Positions 1-13,109 of a stretch of DNA of 64,000 nt are shown here, in pieces (positions within the stretch are counted from its first letter, which is position 1; each line of letters starts with the position of its first letter). The notes under the pieces are model-generated. The model had not been told where the DNA came from. It ran no database searches and was given only the letters and a program-made list of their open reading frames with translations. This DNA is from Daphnia pulex. Its lineage: Eukaryota > Arthropoda > Branchiopoda > Diplostraca > Daphniidae. Position numbers and translations under genes: made by a program. Location of the stretch: assembly GCF_021134715.1 (NCBI RefSeq), contig NC_060027.1:2790001-2854000 (forward strand), in the 5' to 3' direction.

Positions 1-2230
1 AGCGAAAATAACGTTTGTAAAAAATGAACTTCATATTTAACACTAAAGAAAATGTGTTCACAAAAAAATAAAGACTAAAATCGGCTTACTAACTTATAAA
101 TAACGAGACGGCAGTATGTGAATTTCACTCACCATGGTTTGAGCTACGGCAAAGTATATAAAGGGTGGCAGAAGCTCTCTTAGCCACTCTCACAACACAA
201 GGAAAATTTGTGAGATTGAATCAGCATTTAAATTAAATTTCCTTATGGAACTTTAGGCCCGCTTTCAAGGAGAAAAAATCGCATAAATGTTTTAAAAGCG
301 GATCTTCTTTGTCGTGGTCTAATACTATGGCTACTATATCTAATAAATCGCGAAAAATATTGTTACATAGAAGTAATAATAAAAACCCGAGAATTAACGG
401 ATAAGAAAAATAAAAGACAGAAGAAAACGAATTTTAATCGCGGTCAAACACATTGCAATTGACTCATTGCCACTCGGAAAAACGTGAGTGACGGGTAATA
501 TTAAGTGACGGGCAGACAGAATAAAAAGCGAGAAAAGAACGACAGACACCCCCCCCCCAGTTTGAGAATTAACAAATAAGAAAAAAAGACAAAAGAAAAG
601 TATTTGATTCACCGATTCACGGGCAGGTAATAAGTGTGCAACACTATAAAACGTGAGTGACAGCTAGCTATTCAAAAGATATCAGTCTTAAGTTAAACTG
701 GTTGATAACGCATCCGCGACTAAAACAGACCAAGATTTCGGGGAAAAGACGAATAGCTCTAACAGTAATATTAAGCGAGAGGCAGACAGTATATCAGGCG
801 ACGAATCGACGGGCAGGCAACGCATATTCGGTAATAAATAGACTACGGAAAAGAAATGAACAGGCTAATCAAGATACCACGCAATTCAAATAACTTGCAA
901 ATAAAAAAATCTTTACAACATAAAACGAATAAAAGAAAAAATGTGATAAAAAAACGGAAATGGTCTAGCAAGAAGAAAATTAACTGGCAACAAGGCGACA
1001 ATGAGTTTGACGGGCAAGATGTCAACAGGGGGAAAACAATTTAAATCACTCTAAATCAAAATAAAACGTTAACGGATTAAAAAATAGAAGACAGTGAGTG
1101 ACGGGTAACTAATCAAAAGACAACAATACCAGTCTTAAAATTAATTATAAAAACACGAGAATTAACGTATAAGAAGAAAAAAAAACAGAAGAAAACGAAT
1201 TTGATTCACGGTCAAACACAATGCAATTGACTAAATTGCTACTCGGAAAAACGTGAGTGACGGGGGTAACTTATCAAAAGACAACAATACCAGTCTTAAA
1301 TTAAACTGTTTGAAAACGCATCCGCGACTAAAACAGACCAAGCTTTCAGGGAAAACACGAATAGTTCTAACAAAATTAAGCGAGGGACAGAATATCAGGC
1401 GACGAATCGACGGGCAGGTAACGAATATTAGGTAATAAATAAACTACGGACAAGAAATGAACAGGCTAATCAAGATATCACGCAAAATACAAATTTAAAA
1501 CTTAAAAAGAAAAAAAGTGATAAAAAAACGAAAATTGTCTAGCAAGAAGAAAATTAACTGGCAACAAAGCGACAATGAGTTTGACAGGCAAGATGTCAAC
1601 AGGGGGGGGGAATTTAAATCACTCTGAATCAAAATAAAACATCAATCAAATCAATTGCAAATAAAAAAATCTTCGCAAATTAAAATGAATAAATGAAAAA
1701 AGTGATCAAAAAACGAAAAAGGTTTGGCAAGAAGAAAATTAACAAGGCATCAATTAGATTGACGGGCCAGATGTCAACAGGGGAGAAAAATTTGCGAAGC
1801 AAGTACGGAAATTTGTTAATTTTTCAAATTTACGACAGCTCTGAAGTGAAAACGATATTTGTAAAAATGAACTTTGTGGTTAAGACCATGAGGAATATGT
1901 TCATGAAATAATAAAACGGGAATCGGCCAACTAACTTATAAATAACAAGCAGGCAATGTGTGTATTTCACTCATCTTTGTTTGAGCTAGGCAAAGTATAT
2001 GAAGGGTGACGGTGTTAGTACTAACTAACCCCCTCTTCTCTGATTCTGTGACGGAGAAATAGGGCCGCTTTGAATTTTAGATATTATTAGCTTTTGTTGG
2101 GCTAGCCCTTTAGCAAAAAGAAAATTACCTGGCAAAAGGAGAACGGCAAGGAGACAATGAGATTGACTGGCAATTTAACTGAAGGGCGGGGGGAATTCAA
2201 TCATTCTGAATCAAAACGAATAAAATTAAG
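1..2230. repeat. Diverged long tandem repeat array
   Basis: Several blocks recur in the same order with many substitutions and small indels. The block at about 379-500 recurs at 1147-1268. The block at about 648-1070 recurs at 1250-1640, and its last part recurs again near 1650-1770 and 2110-2230. The block at 1-160 recurs at about 1850-2010, including a shared stretch about an aaagtatat box. The period is about 600-770 bp. No coding region is supported: the short open frames here are lysine- and asparagine-rich translations of the repeat. This looks like an old satellite-like or segmental tandem duplication. No transposase, reverse transcriptase or terminal repeat was seen. Confidence 0.75.
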
Positions 2231-2319
2231 CAACTCCTAAATTGCAACATTGACCACTCTGTAAATAAAAACAAATAACTGCCACTAACTTTGGTTAGGT
2301 TATGTAAGATTAGGTTACA

Positions 2320-2379
2320 TTAGGTTAGGTTAGGTTAGGTTAGGTTAGGTTAGGTTAGGTTAGGTTAGGTTAGGTTAGG
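2320..2379 (+). repeat. Interstitial telomere-type repeat, (TTAGG)12
   Basis: Twelve perfect TTAGG units lie in a row, preceded at about 2290-2319 by degenerate units. TTAGG is the ancestral arthropod telomere repeat. The G-rich strand is the plus strand. Unique genes follow to the right, so this is an internal block and not a chromosome end within the window. Confidence 0.9.
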
Positions 2380-2409
2380 TTACCAAGTGTAGTAGCTCCC
2401 AAACAACCA

Positions 2410-2530
2410 TCACGGCGAAGCCGTGAATTCACATTCGATATCATCACGGCGAAGCCGTGAAATTCACGTTCGGGATCATCACGGTGGAGCCGTGAAATTC
2501 AATTTCAGGATCAGCACGGCGAAGCCGTGA
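2410..2530. repeat. Hairpin minisatellite, four copies of a 17-bp palindrome
   Basis: A 17-bp inverted repeat (TCACGGC, 3-base loop, GCCGTGA) occurs at 2410, 2444, 2479 and 2514, a period of 34-35 bp. Copy 3 changes the innermost pair to a T-G wobble. Copy 4 has one end mismatch. The spacers are also similar (ATTCA-containing). It lies immediately 3' of the telomere-type block. Confidence 0.85.
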
Positions 2531-3178
2531 AAATCGGCAAAAGATTAGGCTAGGATAAGTTGTAGGTTTATTTTCGAAGTAATTTGGAACGACGGGAAAA
2601 GTAAAAGTCCAAATAAATTCACAAAAAGTGACCCTTCCAACTAGCCCTCCTCTTCCCCTATTTATGATTCATAGAGAATGAGATGAAGCTCAAGTTTTAA
2701 AAATATATCAATCACTCTGAATACAAAATACCAAATACTAAAAACACGAATCCACGTGTTTCCGTTCTGTTAGCTTACACCTGGCACAAGTTACTAGTGC
2801 ATTCTATAATTGTTAGATATGTTATGTTATTACTAGATGTTGTCAGAAATGGCTCAATAAGATTACACAGAACACGTCATGACAATGCAACTTGAATGAC
2901 GATATATAGTGTTGGAAAGTTCTTCTCCCCGGCGCGTACCTCTGCGATCGATGTTAATTTCTCGGGTAAAATGATTGGGTTGGCTAAATCAATTGCTGTA
3001 CAAAACAAATATCAGCTTTCCAAATGCATTAGAAGGAGGCATTTGGGTACGGCTCTATAATTTGATGTTGTTCGATCTCCAAATATTATTTGCGGTTTCA
3101 CCAGCAACTTGGGTATGGCGAATGTTGATGGACGTTTCGGCTTAATTGAAAGCCTGCAGTCAACCGAGTAGGTTGGCC
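2531..3178. other. Non-genic stretch upstream of the channel gene
   Basis: AT-rich sequence with no supported gene. It should contain the promoter and 5' UTR of the DEG/ENaC gene. A TATATA-like box lies near 2901, but no initiator could be fixed with confidence. Confidence 0.5.
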
Positions 3179-5654
3179 ATGACGGTGGATGAAAAGCCAT
3201 GCTGGGTAGGGACAAAGAGGAAGATTAATCAGAAGATTAATAACGAGGGCTTTTCAGTGTTAAAATTGTCAAAAGAATTTGCCAGAAACACATCGATTCA
3301 CGGACTGAAATTCATAGCGCAAGACCACACTTCATTGCTGGAAAGGTAATTTTCAATTCATTTACACATTAAAATGGACGAAAAACTAAAAAGTGAGTTT
3401 TTCCTTTCGTTCATAGGATATTCTGGATAATTCTTTTTTTGGTTGGATTATTCTTTGCTTTATTCTTCGCTTGGAATTTATGGGATAACTGGGTACAATC
3501 TCCGGTCCTCATCACTATTCAAACAGTTAATTATCCCGTAAGCGTGCAGGAAATTTCACACTAAATGTATTTTACAGCTATACAAAATTTTGGAATGTTT
3601 CCAGATTAAAAGCTATCCTTTTCCAGCTGTCACGATTTGCAGTGTGAACAAAGTTTCGACTCGGGCACTCGGAGAATGGATGGCCACAGAAGAGTAAAAA
3701 TGACAAATTAAATTAACCAATTTCCTGAGCTGCTTTTTCACTCCTGTTTGACTGATGCAGAGTGAAAGATTTCAAAGTGAATGAGATTCGTCGTATTTTG
3801 GAGATTATGTCAACCGGGTTGAATTGGGTCGAAAATGAGGGAGAATTTGCTGTTCTTGGTCCACTATTACTCAAGGCCAATATTAGCAGCAACGACAATC
3901 AGTACGAAAAACTCATGAAAAAGGTGATAGAAATTCCACAAGTCATCTATACTTATAATCCTGATTAAGGTTTTGATGCTAGCTATCGCCAAATTGTTCC
4001 AAGACAATCGTCTTCTGTTCGTGGGAGGGCCTAGAAGAGGACTGCACCGATTTATTTGTAACTCAGACAGCCGATGATGGTTGTTGTTGTTCATTCAACT
4101 CGGTGATCATCCAGCGCGATAGCGACACCTATTTAAACAATCGGTCAGTTACACAATTCACTTATTTCTATTCGTAAAATAATTTATGAATTTTAATTTA
4201 GGCAGAACCGACTTAGGCACGCCCGAACTAGTGGGGTACAAGCAGGACTCACCGTTCTATTGGACGCCGAACTTGACGATTACAATGTCACTTCATCTTC
4301 TATAGATGGCTTTAAGGTATCCATCAGTGGCAATATAATAAGCGGCTCTATGTTGAAAATGTTATTTGCACTGTCCTAGGTATCGATTCAAGACTCAATG
4401 GACTTTCCTCAGACCACACGGAAAGGTTTCCTTGCGAGCCCGGGATTTCAAATTAATATGGCTCTCACCGGTTACACCCAGAGAGCAGATGATCAGCTTA
4501 GGGTCATCGATCTTAAGAAAAGGTTATGCACCACCAGTCAAGAAATTGCTCTGAAATATTTTAAAAACTATACCCGATCGTATTGCCAGCTCGATTGCTT
4601 GACACGGTTCTTTCTGGCCGAGTGCTTTTGCGTCCCTTATTACTTTCCAGGTAAATTCATCTTCTCGCTTTAAGCTATTTTGCTTATAAAACAATTCAAT
4701 CGGTTGGCGATGCGCAGTTCCGACTCGGCTACCAGTCTGCAATGTCTCATCTTATCCCTGCCTGCAAAGGATATCTGGTAAAAAAATTTACCTCATAGAG
4801 TTAGTGGGTCTAATTTGATGTTTCGTTTTGATTTTAAAAACATTTTGCAGAGGCCAAAAAAGAGATCGATTCAAATGTGTGTTACTGCCCTGACGTGTGC
4901 ACCACCGTTTGGTATAAGAGCGAAATTTCTACCGGAACGTTTCCCAATTCGGTTTGGGAATATCCTCCTACCGTCATCGATCGGCCCCAATTTCGCAACA
5001 TGAATAAAAGTGATCTGAAAATTTACGCCAAGTATAGTCAATCATTTTCTAAAATAGTATAATAAATAAATAGCTCTCAACTTATTCAGGAAAAATTTCG
5101 TCAAGTTAAATGTCTACTTTCAATGGGTTACTGGGTTGTGTTACATTATGAAGGAGCGGACGACATGGTCGGATTTTCTTTGTGAGAGTATTTGGTTATT
5201 ATACTATAAATAGAGAACATTCCTATTCACTTAATTTTTATATTCCTATCATTTATTATAGCGGCTACTGGTGGACTGCTGGGCTTGGGTTTCGGCTTCA
5301 GTATCATCAGCGCGGCTGAAATATTTTATTTCTTTTTGGTTCGTTGGTGTTTTCGTTGGTACCAGTCTAAGAAACAGGAGCTGCCCTCATCACCGCCAGT
5401 CCCTAAACTAATTCACGTCCGGCCTTTTGCTACTTCAGCTCCGGCTTCAATCACTGGGGACAATTATATGATTTCCCAATCGCAGATGGATTCCGATCTG
5501 GCGGTAAAATAATCCATTTAATGAGTTGTTAAAGATGGTTGCAATTTGGTAACATCTATTTGAATTTTAGTTTGTGGACTCAAAAATCAAAGCTAACATG
5601 GAGCAGAGCCTTTCTCCGACTTGCAATTGCAATAATCCGCTATTGCGGCGTTGA
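3179..5654 (+). CDS. DEG/ENaC sodium channel subunit, pickpocket-like
   Basis: Twelve exons (3179-3345, 3417-3537, 3605-3693, 3761-3923, 3983-4143, 4202-4316, 4380-4650, 4718-4777, 4851-5031, 5090-5181, 5262-5503, 5571-5654) give 581 residues in consistent phase. Known family role: amiloride-sensitive sodium channel subunit of the plasma membrane, working as a trimer in sensory or osmotic signalling. Seen: the N-terminal HG gating motif (SIHGLKFI), a first membrane segment encoded by exon 2, FPAVTIC just after it, a cysteine-rich extracellular loop (CNVSSYPCL, CYCPDVC) and a second membrane segment with the GLLGLGFGFS pore motif near the C-terminus. The ATG at 3179 is the first in frame. The ligand and tissue cannot be told. 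The family is certain; the exact pickpocket orthologue is not. Confidence 0.9.
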
Positions 5655-7969
5655 ACACAGTTGCAACCGGTGCAAAGCTACTAAAATCTGCAAATAGCCA
5701 AATACTTGGCATTTTCTATCGTAAAGTCTTTACATAACGAATCGAACGCGTATTGCTGAAGCAACATATTTTTAAGTTGGAAGGGTACCCTGTGCACGTA
5801 TCCTATATACCTATAAAATATTATCGGATTATGTTTTACACTGCCAACAAAGTTGGTAACAATATAACACACATTTCAAGAACCCCCCTCCCCAACTAGC
5901 CTAGCCACCAGTCCACCACACCCGACCCAACTAAAAGAAATCAGGATACCCGAAAGCATCACCTCTGATTAACGAAAAAAAAAACCTTTCACAAGAGACG
6001 GAAGAAACCCAATTATTTCAGTAGTCAATTTCCTCCTCAGTAAAACGTCAAATAATATACTTCACATGTTTTAACTTAACTACATCTATAGCTTTCTAGC
6101 AATAAAATTTAATCAACAGTTACCTTTGCCGTGAAGTGCTTAATGAGCATGGGACGAGACGTACAGCAAGAGATGAAATATCGGTAAAATGGTCAGATGT
6201 GAGGTAACAGCATCAGACGATTTGGCCCATTGGAAATGATTTGCTGGATTATTACCTGTAAATTTAACACATAAATATTTCACATACTGCATCTAGTCTT
6301 TAAAAAAAACAACAGAATTACTATTTTCATTTTCATAAGGTAAAATGTTAAAGTAAAAAACTGTAACAAGTAGCAAGTTAGCAATAACACATTTTTGTAA
6401 AAGCCAGCTTAAATTTATAAATTGTATAATAATAATAGATATTGAAGAAAACTGAACTTCTTAGTTGCTGAGGGCTTTGCTGGATTTCAATTAAGTTTCG
6501 TACAAGAATAATAATAACAACACACCTTTACCTCTATGTGTTATTGAAGGTTTGTTGATGTACTTCCTATTGGGAGGCGAGAACTGCAGAGACTGGCACC
6601 CAGCATAAACGTTCACTACCTTGATCACACATGGGATACATCAATAAATCAGTGAGAAGAGATGAAATGTAAAGAATATGCTTACCAGCGAACAACTTCT
6701 AAAAATTTTGGCATGAAGAGCTCCAGATTGGTTTAGTAGTTCAGTTGAATGCAGATTTGGCAAATGCTATAACAGATGTTACATAGTCTGGTTAATTATC
6801 CTATACGTTTCCAACAAATTATGGCAACATCTGACATAAACAAAAGTGAATCTTTACAGAAATTAGGTAGAAAAGAATAGCTTCGCTTCATCGTTTGTTA
6901 TTTGGCTCACACGGCATGGCCATAACGGCAATGGCCATTCATAAGGGCCTCTGTGGCTCTGTCAACAGTTTAAACCAAACTTTATTGAAGACACATATAC
7001 ATGATTTTCTTACATGTAGGGATAGAGCAGATTTTACTACTGGTCCTGGTATGAATCAAAAAGTTTTTTTACCAAGGTTGATATGCAAAATACAAAACAG
7101 GGGAGAGGCGGGAGCGGAACACACGTTGTGCTTTGATAACGATCGCCATGTCAACATCGTCTGCTAAACGAGTGAGTGAGCATTTGAATGACTCCACCCA
7201 AAATGGATTACAAATAGAAATAGATAATAGTTAATAGAACATATTATTTACATTTTTAAGTGATTACTAAAAAAAATATTTGTCTTGATGTTGTATAATA
7301 TTGTTAGTTGTGAATTTAAACGCTAGTTGATGATTAACAGATTTCACGAAGCTATCGAACCGCACCATTTTCTCCCGATAGATGAAAATTTGTTTTTTGA
7401 CAAAGCAGGAGGTAATAAACAGGTCGGATAAACGTCAAATGATCAAGGCATGTTAAGCAAGATTACAAGTTGCCCGACACGTTATTATCAACTCGTCCGC
7501 AAAAGATTCCAATCAATACAAAGTCGGTGCAATAAACCTTTTTAAAATTACCACCCCGTTTTATCTTTCGTTGTAAGTTTGAATTCTGTTAGCGGGCATC
7601 AGATTAAGGTTTCACATCTGGGTGTTGAAGGGCCGCATACGACAACCATATGAGTGGCGCAATATTCTCTTCGAAAATAACAATTGCACTCGAAATTTTA
7701 TTGGGCAACCCACAAAATCTGAGATAAGGATAAAAGTGTGGATAGACGTGATCAACTGTATTATACACTCTGACGGCAACCGGGACACCGCAACTAGGTC
7801 GAGTTTGAACCGCAGAGCAGCCGCCCGCTGAAATCGTATTTATAATATAAAAATGATACGGTATTATCAGCCTTTTATAATATAGACGGTGGCGTCGCTA
7901 GCAACTCTCTACACGGTCTTGATTTTAATTTCCTATAGTTATTAGCTCACTCGTCTTTCACCACTAGTC
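5655..7969. other. Intergenic region, no gene supported
   Basis: AT-rich, with only short open frames that lack family resemblance or matching splice sites. It holds one copy of a dispersed repeat (6147-6270) and, at its right end, the promoter and 5' UTR of kinase K1. A TATAAT-like box lies near 7876. Confidence 0.5.
6147..6270 (-). repeat. Dispersed repeat, copy 1 (pair at 60824)
   Basis: An 18-bp block, GCATGGGACGAGACGTAC, and a 17-bp block starting ACCTGTAAATT lie 107 bp apart. Both blocks recur at exactly the same spacing at 60824-60946, with a weaker match between them (a CCGA-ATTTC-like block). On the minus strand each copy begins with TTTACAG followed by GT, like a splice acceptor. 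Whether it is an old transposable element or a duplicated non-coding exon is not clear. Confidence 0.5.
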
Positions 7970-9098
7970 ATGGACAAAACCAAAATCGTCAGTGATAGTC
8001 TCAGCTATGACGACAATGAAATCCTCGGCAAAGGGACGGCCGGTTTCGTCTTTCGCGGCTCTTTTGGCCAGGACAAGAATCCCGTCGCTGTCAAACGCGT
8101 CCAGTTGGCCAGCCTGCGAAAAGATGAAGATTTCCAGAAGAGAGAAGAAGACGCTTTGGCCAGTCTAGACCATCCCAATGTCGTCAAACTCTTTCACGCC
8201 GAAGATGACTTAACTTTCAGGTAAATGATTTTGCATTTGTATGTATGGCATAGAAAGTTACTTAACCGAATTATTATGTAATAGGTATTATGTTTTGGAA
8301 CTGTGTGCTGCATCCCTGGACCAGTGCTTCTTGCCGGACAGAGACCTCAGGAAATACAAGGGGGCTCTACCTTCTGACCAGGAAGTCCTTTTACAAATGG
8401 CCAAAGGTCTGCAGTACATTCACTCGATGAACCTGGTCCATCGAGACATCAAACCGGAGAACATGATGATCTCCATCACTCAGCCTGTGCACATCAAATT
8501 GGCCGACTTTGGTCTGTGCAAACCTGTGAATCAAAGAGGAACCTTCTCGATCAGTGGGATCAAAGGCACCCAATATTGGATGGTATTAAAAATTCAATTA
8601 ATTCATATTTAAATTTTAGAGTGGATAAGTTTTTAAATACTATTGATAGGCGCCAGAAATTCTGGCATTGGAGGATCAACCTTATAGTAAAAACGATGTT
8701 GAGGGAGCCAACAAAGGTCGAGGTACAATGCGGAGCGACATATTCGCTTTGGGCTTGGTCTTTTTCACCTTTTTGACCAACGGATTGCACCTTTTCGGCT
8801 CCAAGAATTTAATCATTTCAAATGTGATGCGCGGCAAACCCAACCCGGCCAATCAGAGCAGTAAGTTTTGTCTTTTAATTATTTAAACAAATGCGCTAAA
8901 TAATCAAATAATTTCACGACGATTACAATATGTAAATTAGGACTCGACCAGAATCATTTCGCCCGAGAAATTATCTCCAACATGACGAAATCGAAGCCAG
9001 AGGACAGGATTCCTTTAACTGAAGTTGTCAACATGTTACGACCTCAAGTTCATCAAAGTTCTCCGGCATTTCGTATTGAAGATTCTGAATCACTTTAA
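7970..9098 (+). CDS. IRE1-type serine/threonine kinase, no RNase domain (K1)
   Basis: Four exons (7970-8220, 8285-8582, 8650-8860, 8941-9098) give 305 residues. The whole protein is one kinase domain of the IRE1/RNase L group: glycine loop [11 protein letters not shown] at about 20-30, VAVKR (Lys42), the IRE1 signature [27 protein letters not shown], then HFAREII before the last helix. All catalytic residues are present, so activity is likely. True IRE1 also has a luminal sensor, a membrane segment and a C-terminal KEN ribonuclease; none is here, so this should be a cytosolic kinase. It has an extra intron just before APE that K2-K5 lack. The substrate is unknown. Confidence 0.88.
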
Positions 9099-9552
9099 CT
9101 TGATGATGCTAAGTGAAATAATGTCCATGTCATGTGCCATTCAGAATAAAAACCGTAGAGTAGCCATACGAAGATCAAAGTTACCGAATGAACAAAAACG
9201 ACAGCACATCCCACACGCGCCCAAATTCAATTTTTAATCGTGTCAATTTCAATGATATGATGCATGGTAGTTTACATCTGATTACAAAATTCCAATTCGT
9301 CCGTATCGTTATTTAACGACCTTGATGTGACGAGAAATCGACCGTATTAAATGTAAAACATATCAATAATTTAGCGTCGTCATAACTCGATAAGATAGTC
9401 CATTATCTAAATTGGTTTTGAATATGCTAATTTTCCATGAACCGCATTGTAGTTTATACAGCTTAATTACAAAATTCCAATTTATTAGAAACGTGTTCCA
9501 TTACAACATCATCGATAACACATGTCAGACATTCGGGAAAATATTAATTCGT
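9099..9552. other. Convergent 3' interval between K1 and the Src-like gene
   Basis: AT-rich, with no gene. Besides the duplicated GATA-pair element it has a short internal repeat: a block ending in ATTACAAAATTCCAATT occurs near 9270-9297 and again near 9455-9482. Confidence 0.6.
9314..9412. promoter_or_regulatory. Duplicated element with inverted GATA sites, copy 1
   Basis: This block matches 11967-12095 on the other side of the Src-like gene. The first 35 bases (starting AACGACC, containing ATGTGACGAGAAAT) are nearly identical. A second shared core has GATAAGATA followed about 6 bases later by TTATCTAA, an inverted pair of GATA-factor sites. Its placement between two gene 3' ends suggests an enhancer or a duplication footprint; function is inferred only. 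Confidence 0.5.
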
Positions 9553-11502
<1,950 letters not shown>

Positions 11503-12332
11503 GTTATTTTAATTTTGCACTGTGAATTATATCCAAATCTATAAAGACATGACTGGTATTTGTCTCTCTCAAACGTCTAATAAAATAATGCTACTTCAAC
11601 TCAAATCAAATTGAGAAAACGTATCGCGCATTCACATATACTCCCACCGAATTTCACATTCTATAACCCTTTGTGGTTTTGTTTTCCCCAAGATGATAAT
11701 GTCGTACGTTAATCTAATCATTACCGCCACATCCGCAATAATCCACATATACCAGCCAGCTTTTTTTATATGACTTATTAACTCTAAACTAATAAATCTA
11801 AACTTTATACATAAAATTACGAAACCAATGAGAATGGAGTTAACAGGATGTTCACATTCACATCATAGTGAATTTAGGTGAATAGGGTCCTTATACGTAT
11901 CCTGGATAGAATTTTGATGACATTCGTATTGACGTACATCCGATAAACCCGAAGGTTGATTGTTTTAACGACCTGGATGTGACGAGAAATTTACCACATT
12001 AAATAATAAACACATCAATAATTCATCAAGGGTTGAATATTGACGCCGAGTCAAACGCGCGTCACACAACTTGATAAGATACTTCGTTATCTAAGGTGAT
12101 GTTTAGTTTGTTAAATTTAGCGTAGACGATACGCAGGTGAAAGATAAAAAGAGACTTGCGTTAAGCAACAACCGAAAGTTCCAACTTCCAAGTCAAACTA
12201 TGCGGATACTGGCCAGTTGACTTATTGACAGTTTAGATATACCTGGGCGATAGTTGGCGGTGAAACATATTCCTATAGCGAAAGGCAAGTAAATATTCAA
12301 TTAGAATAAATCTATAATCATTTCAATAATGA
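11503..12332. other. Divergent promoter interval, Src-like gene and orphan gene
   Basis: No coding region is supported. It should hold the promoters of the minus-strand Src-like gene and the plus-strand orphan gene, and it carries the second copy of the GATA-pair element. Confidence 0.6.
11967..12095. promoter_or_regulatory. Duplicated element with inverted GATA sites, copy 2
   Basis: Partner of 9314-9412. Here the core reads TTGATAAGATA, then TTATCTAA, with the same orientation and near-identical spacing. About 30 extra bases separate the two conserved blocks. In this copy the element lies in the divergent promoter interval, where GATA sites could act on either gene (inference). Confidence 0.5.
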
Positions 12333-12842
12333 ATGCACTTTGAAGGATTCCGGAAGGTGGTAACAATTCAATTTGAAAATATGACAATAATTACTAAGAA
12401 GACAACGAACCGTGTGGAAGATTGTGAAGAGCTGGATGACGTGATCGGCGATTGCGAAATTTTCTTGTACACCAAACCGGCGGAATTCTCTTCCATCGGC
12501 AACTTCCTGTTGTCCATCACAAGGAACGAAGACAACATTTATTTCCAGAAATGGTTTCTCGTCGCTCGTTTCTCACGCGACGGCCGTGTCTACACCTTTG
12601 AAGCTGTCGAGAACGACTCCGGGCGGATGGAGGCAATCCGGACGACCGGAAGCGTTCCGGCCGATCCGAAGGAGAAACTGGCCATCGGCACAGTTCGCAC
12701 CTCTCCGCAGAAGCTGCTTTCCTTGGCACAGAAGCATCCGTACAACGGGACCACAACACCCATACTAGCCACCTTGAAAAAGTGCCAAGATTGGCTGAAC
12801 GAATTCCTACGAATGGTTTCGCCATCGCTAAATTTACCTTAA
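12333..12842 (+). CDS. Orphan protein, single exon, 169 residues
   Basis: An uninterrupted frame with higher GC and codon-like use than its flanks, followed by an AATAAA signal at 12890. I do not recognise the family. No signal peptide or membrane segment is seen. The C-terminal stretch HPYNGTT...KKCQDWLNEFL resembles the conserved helix of permuted papain-like (LRAT/PPPDE/NlpC-like) proteins, where a Cys in an NCxxW-type motif is catalytic, and WFLVARFSRDGRVYTFE could be the preceding strand. The His expected before that strand is not present (it reads QKW), so any such enzyme would be altered. This fold idea is weak inference. The start could instead be the ATG at 12380. Confidence 0.6.
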   Translation: MHFEGFRKVVTIQFENMTIITKKTTNRVEDCEELDDVIGDCEIFLYTKPAEFSSIGNFLLSITRNEDNIYFQKWFLVARFSRDGRVYTFEAVENDSGRMEAIRTTGSVPADPKEKLAIGTVRTSPQKLLSLAQKHPYNGTTTPILATLKKCQDWLNEFLRMVSPSLNLP

Positions 12843-13109
12843 TCTTTTTTTAAAAACGTATATACACAATTCTATGTAAAATGATGCATAATAAACAATT
12901 CTGAAAATTGAAACGTTTCTAAGATGACTAATACCCTTGGGAGAAATGCTTGGTCAAACGTTTGAAAAATGTCCGACTATTTCTTCTTAGTAATATTCTC
13001 TGGATGCTCACTTGTTCAGACACAGTCCATCCTTCGTTCAGGTTAGACGTACAGCTTTTTGATTCTCAGCCGATTGCTGTTGAAAATCAAGTTGCCCTAA
13101 CTGCTGAGT

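Noticed and set aside
2410-2530. CRISPR-like spacing of short palindromic repeats
   Set aside because: Only four copies, the spacers resemble each other, and the genome is eukaryotic. Called a minisatellite.
6895-7167. Open frame of 90 codons in the interval before K1
   Set aside because: No domain, no splice context, and base composition like the surrounding non-coding DNA.
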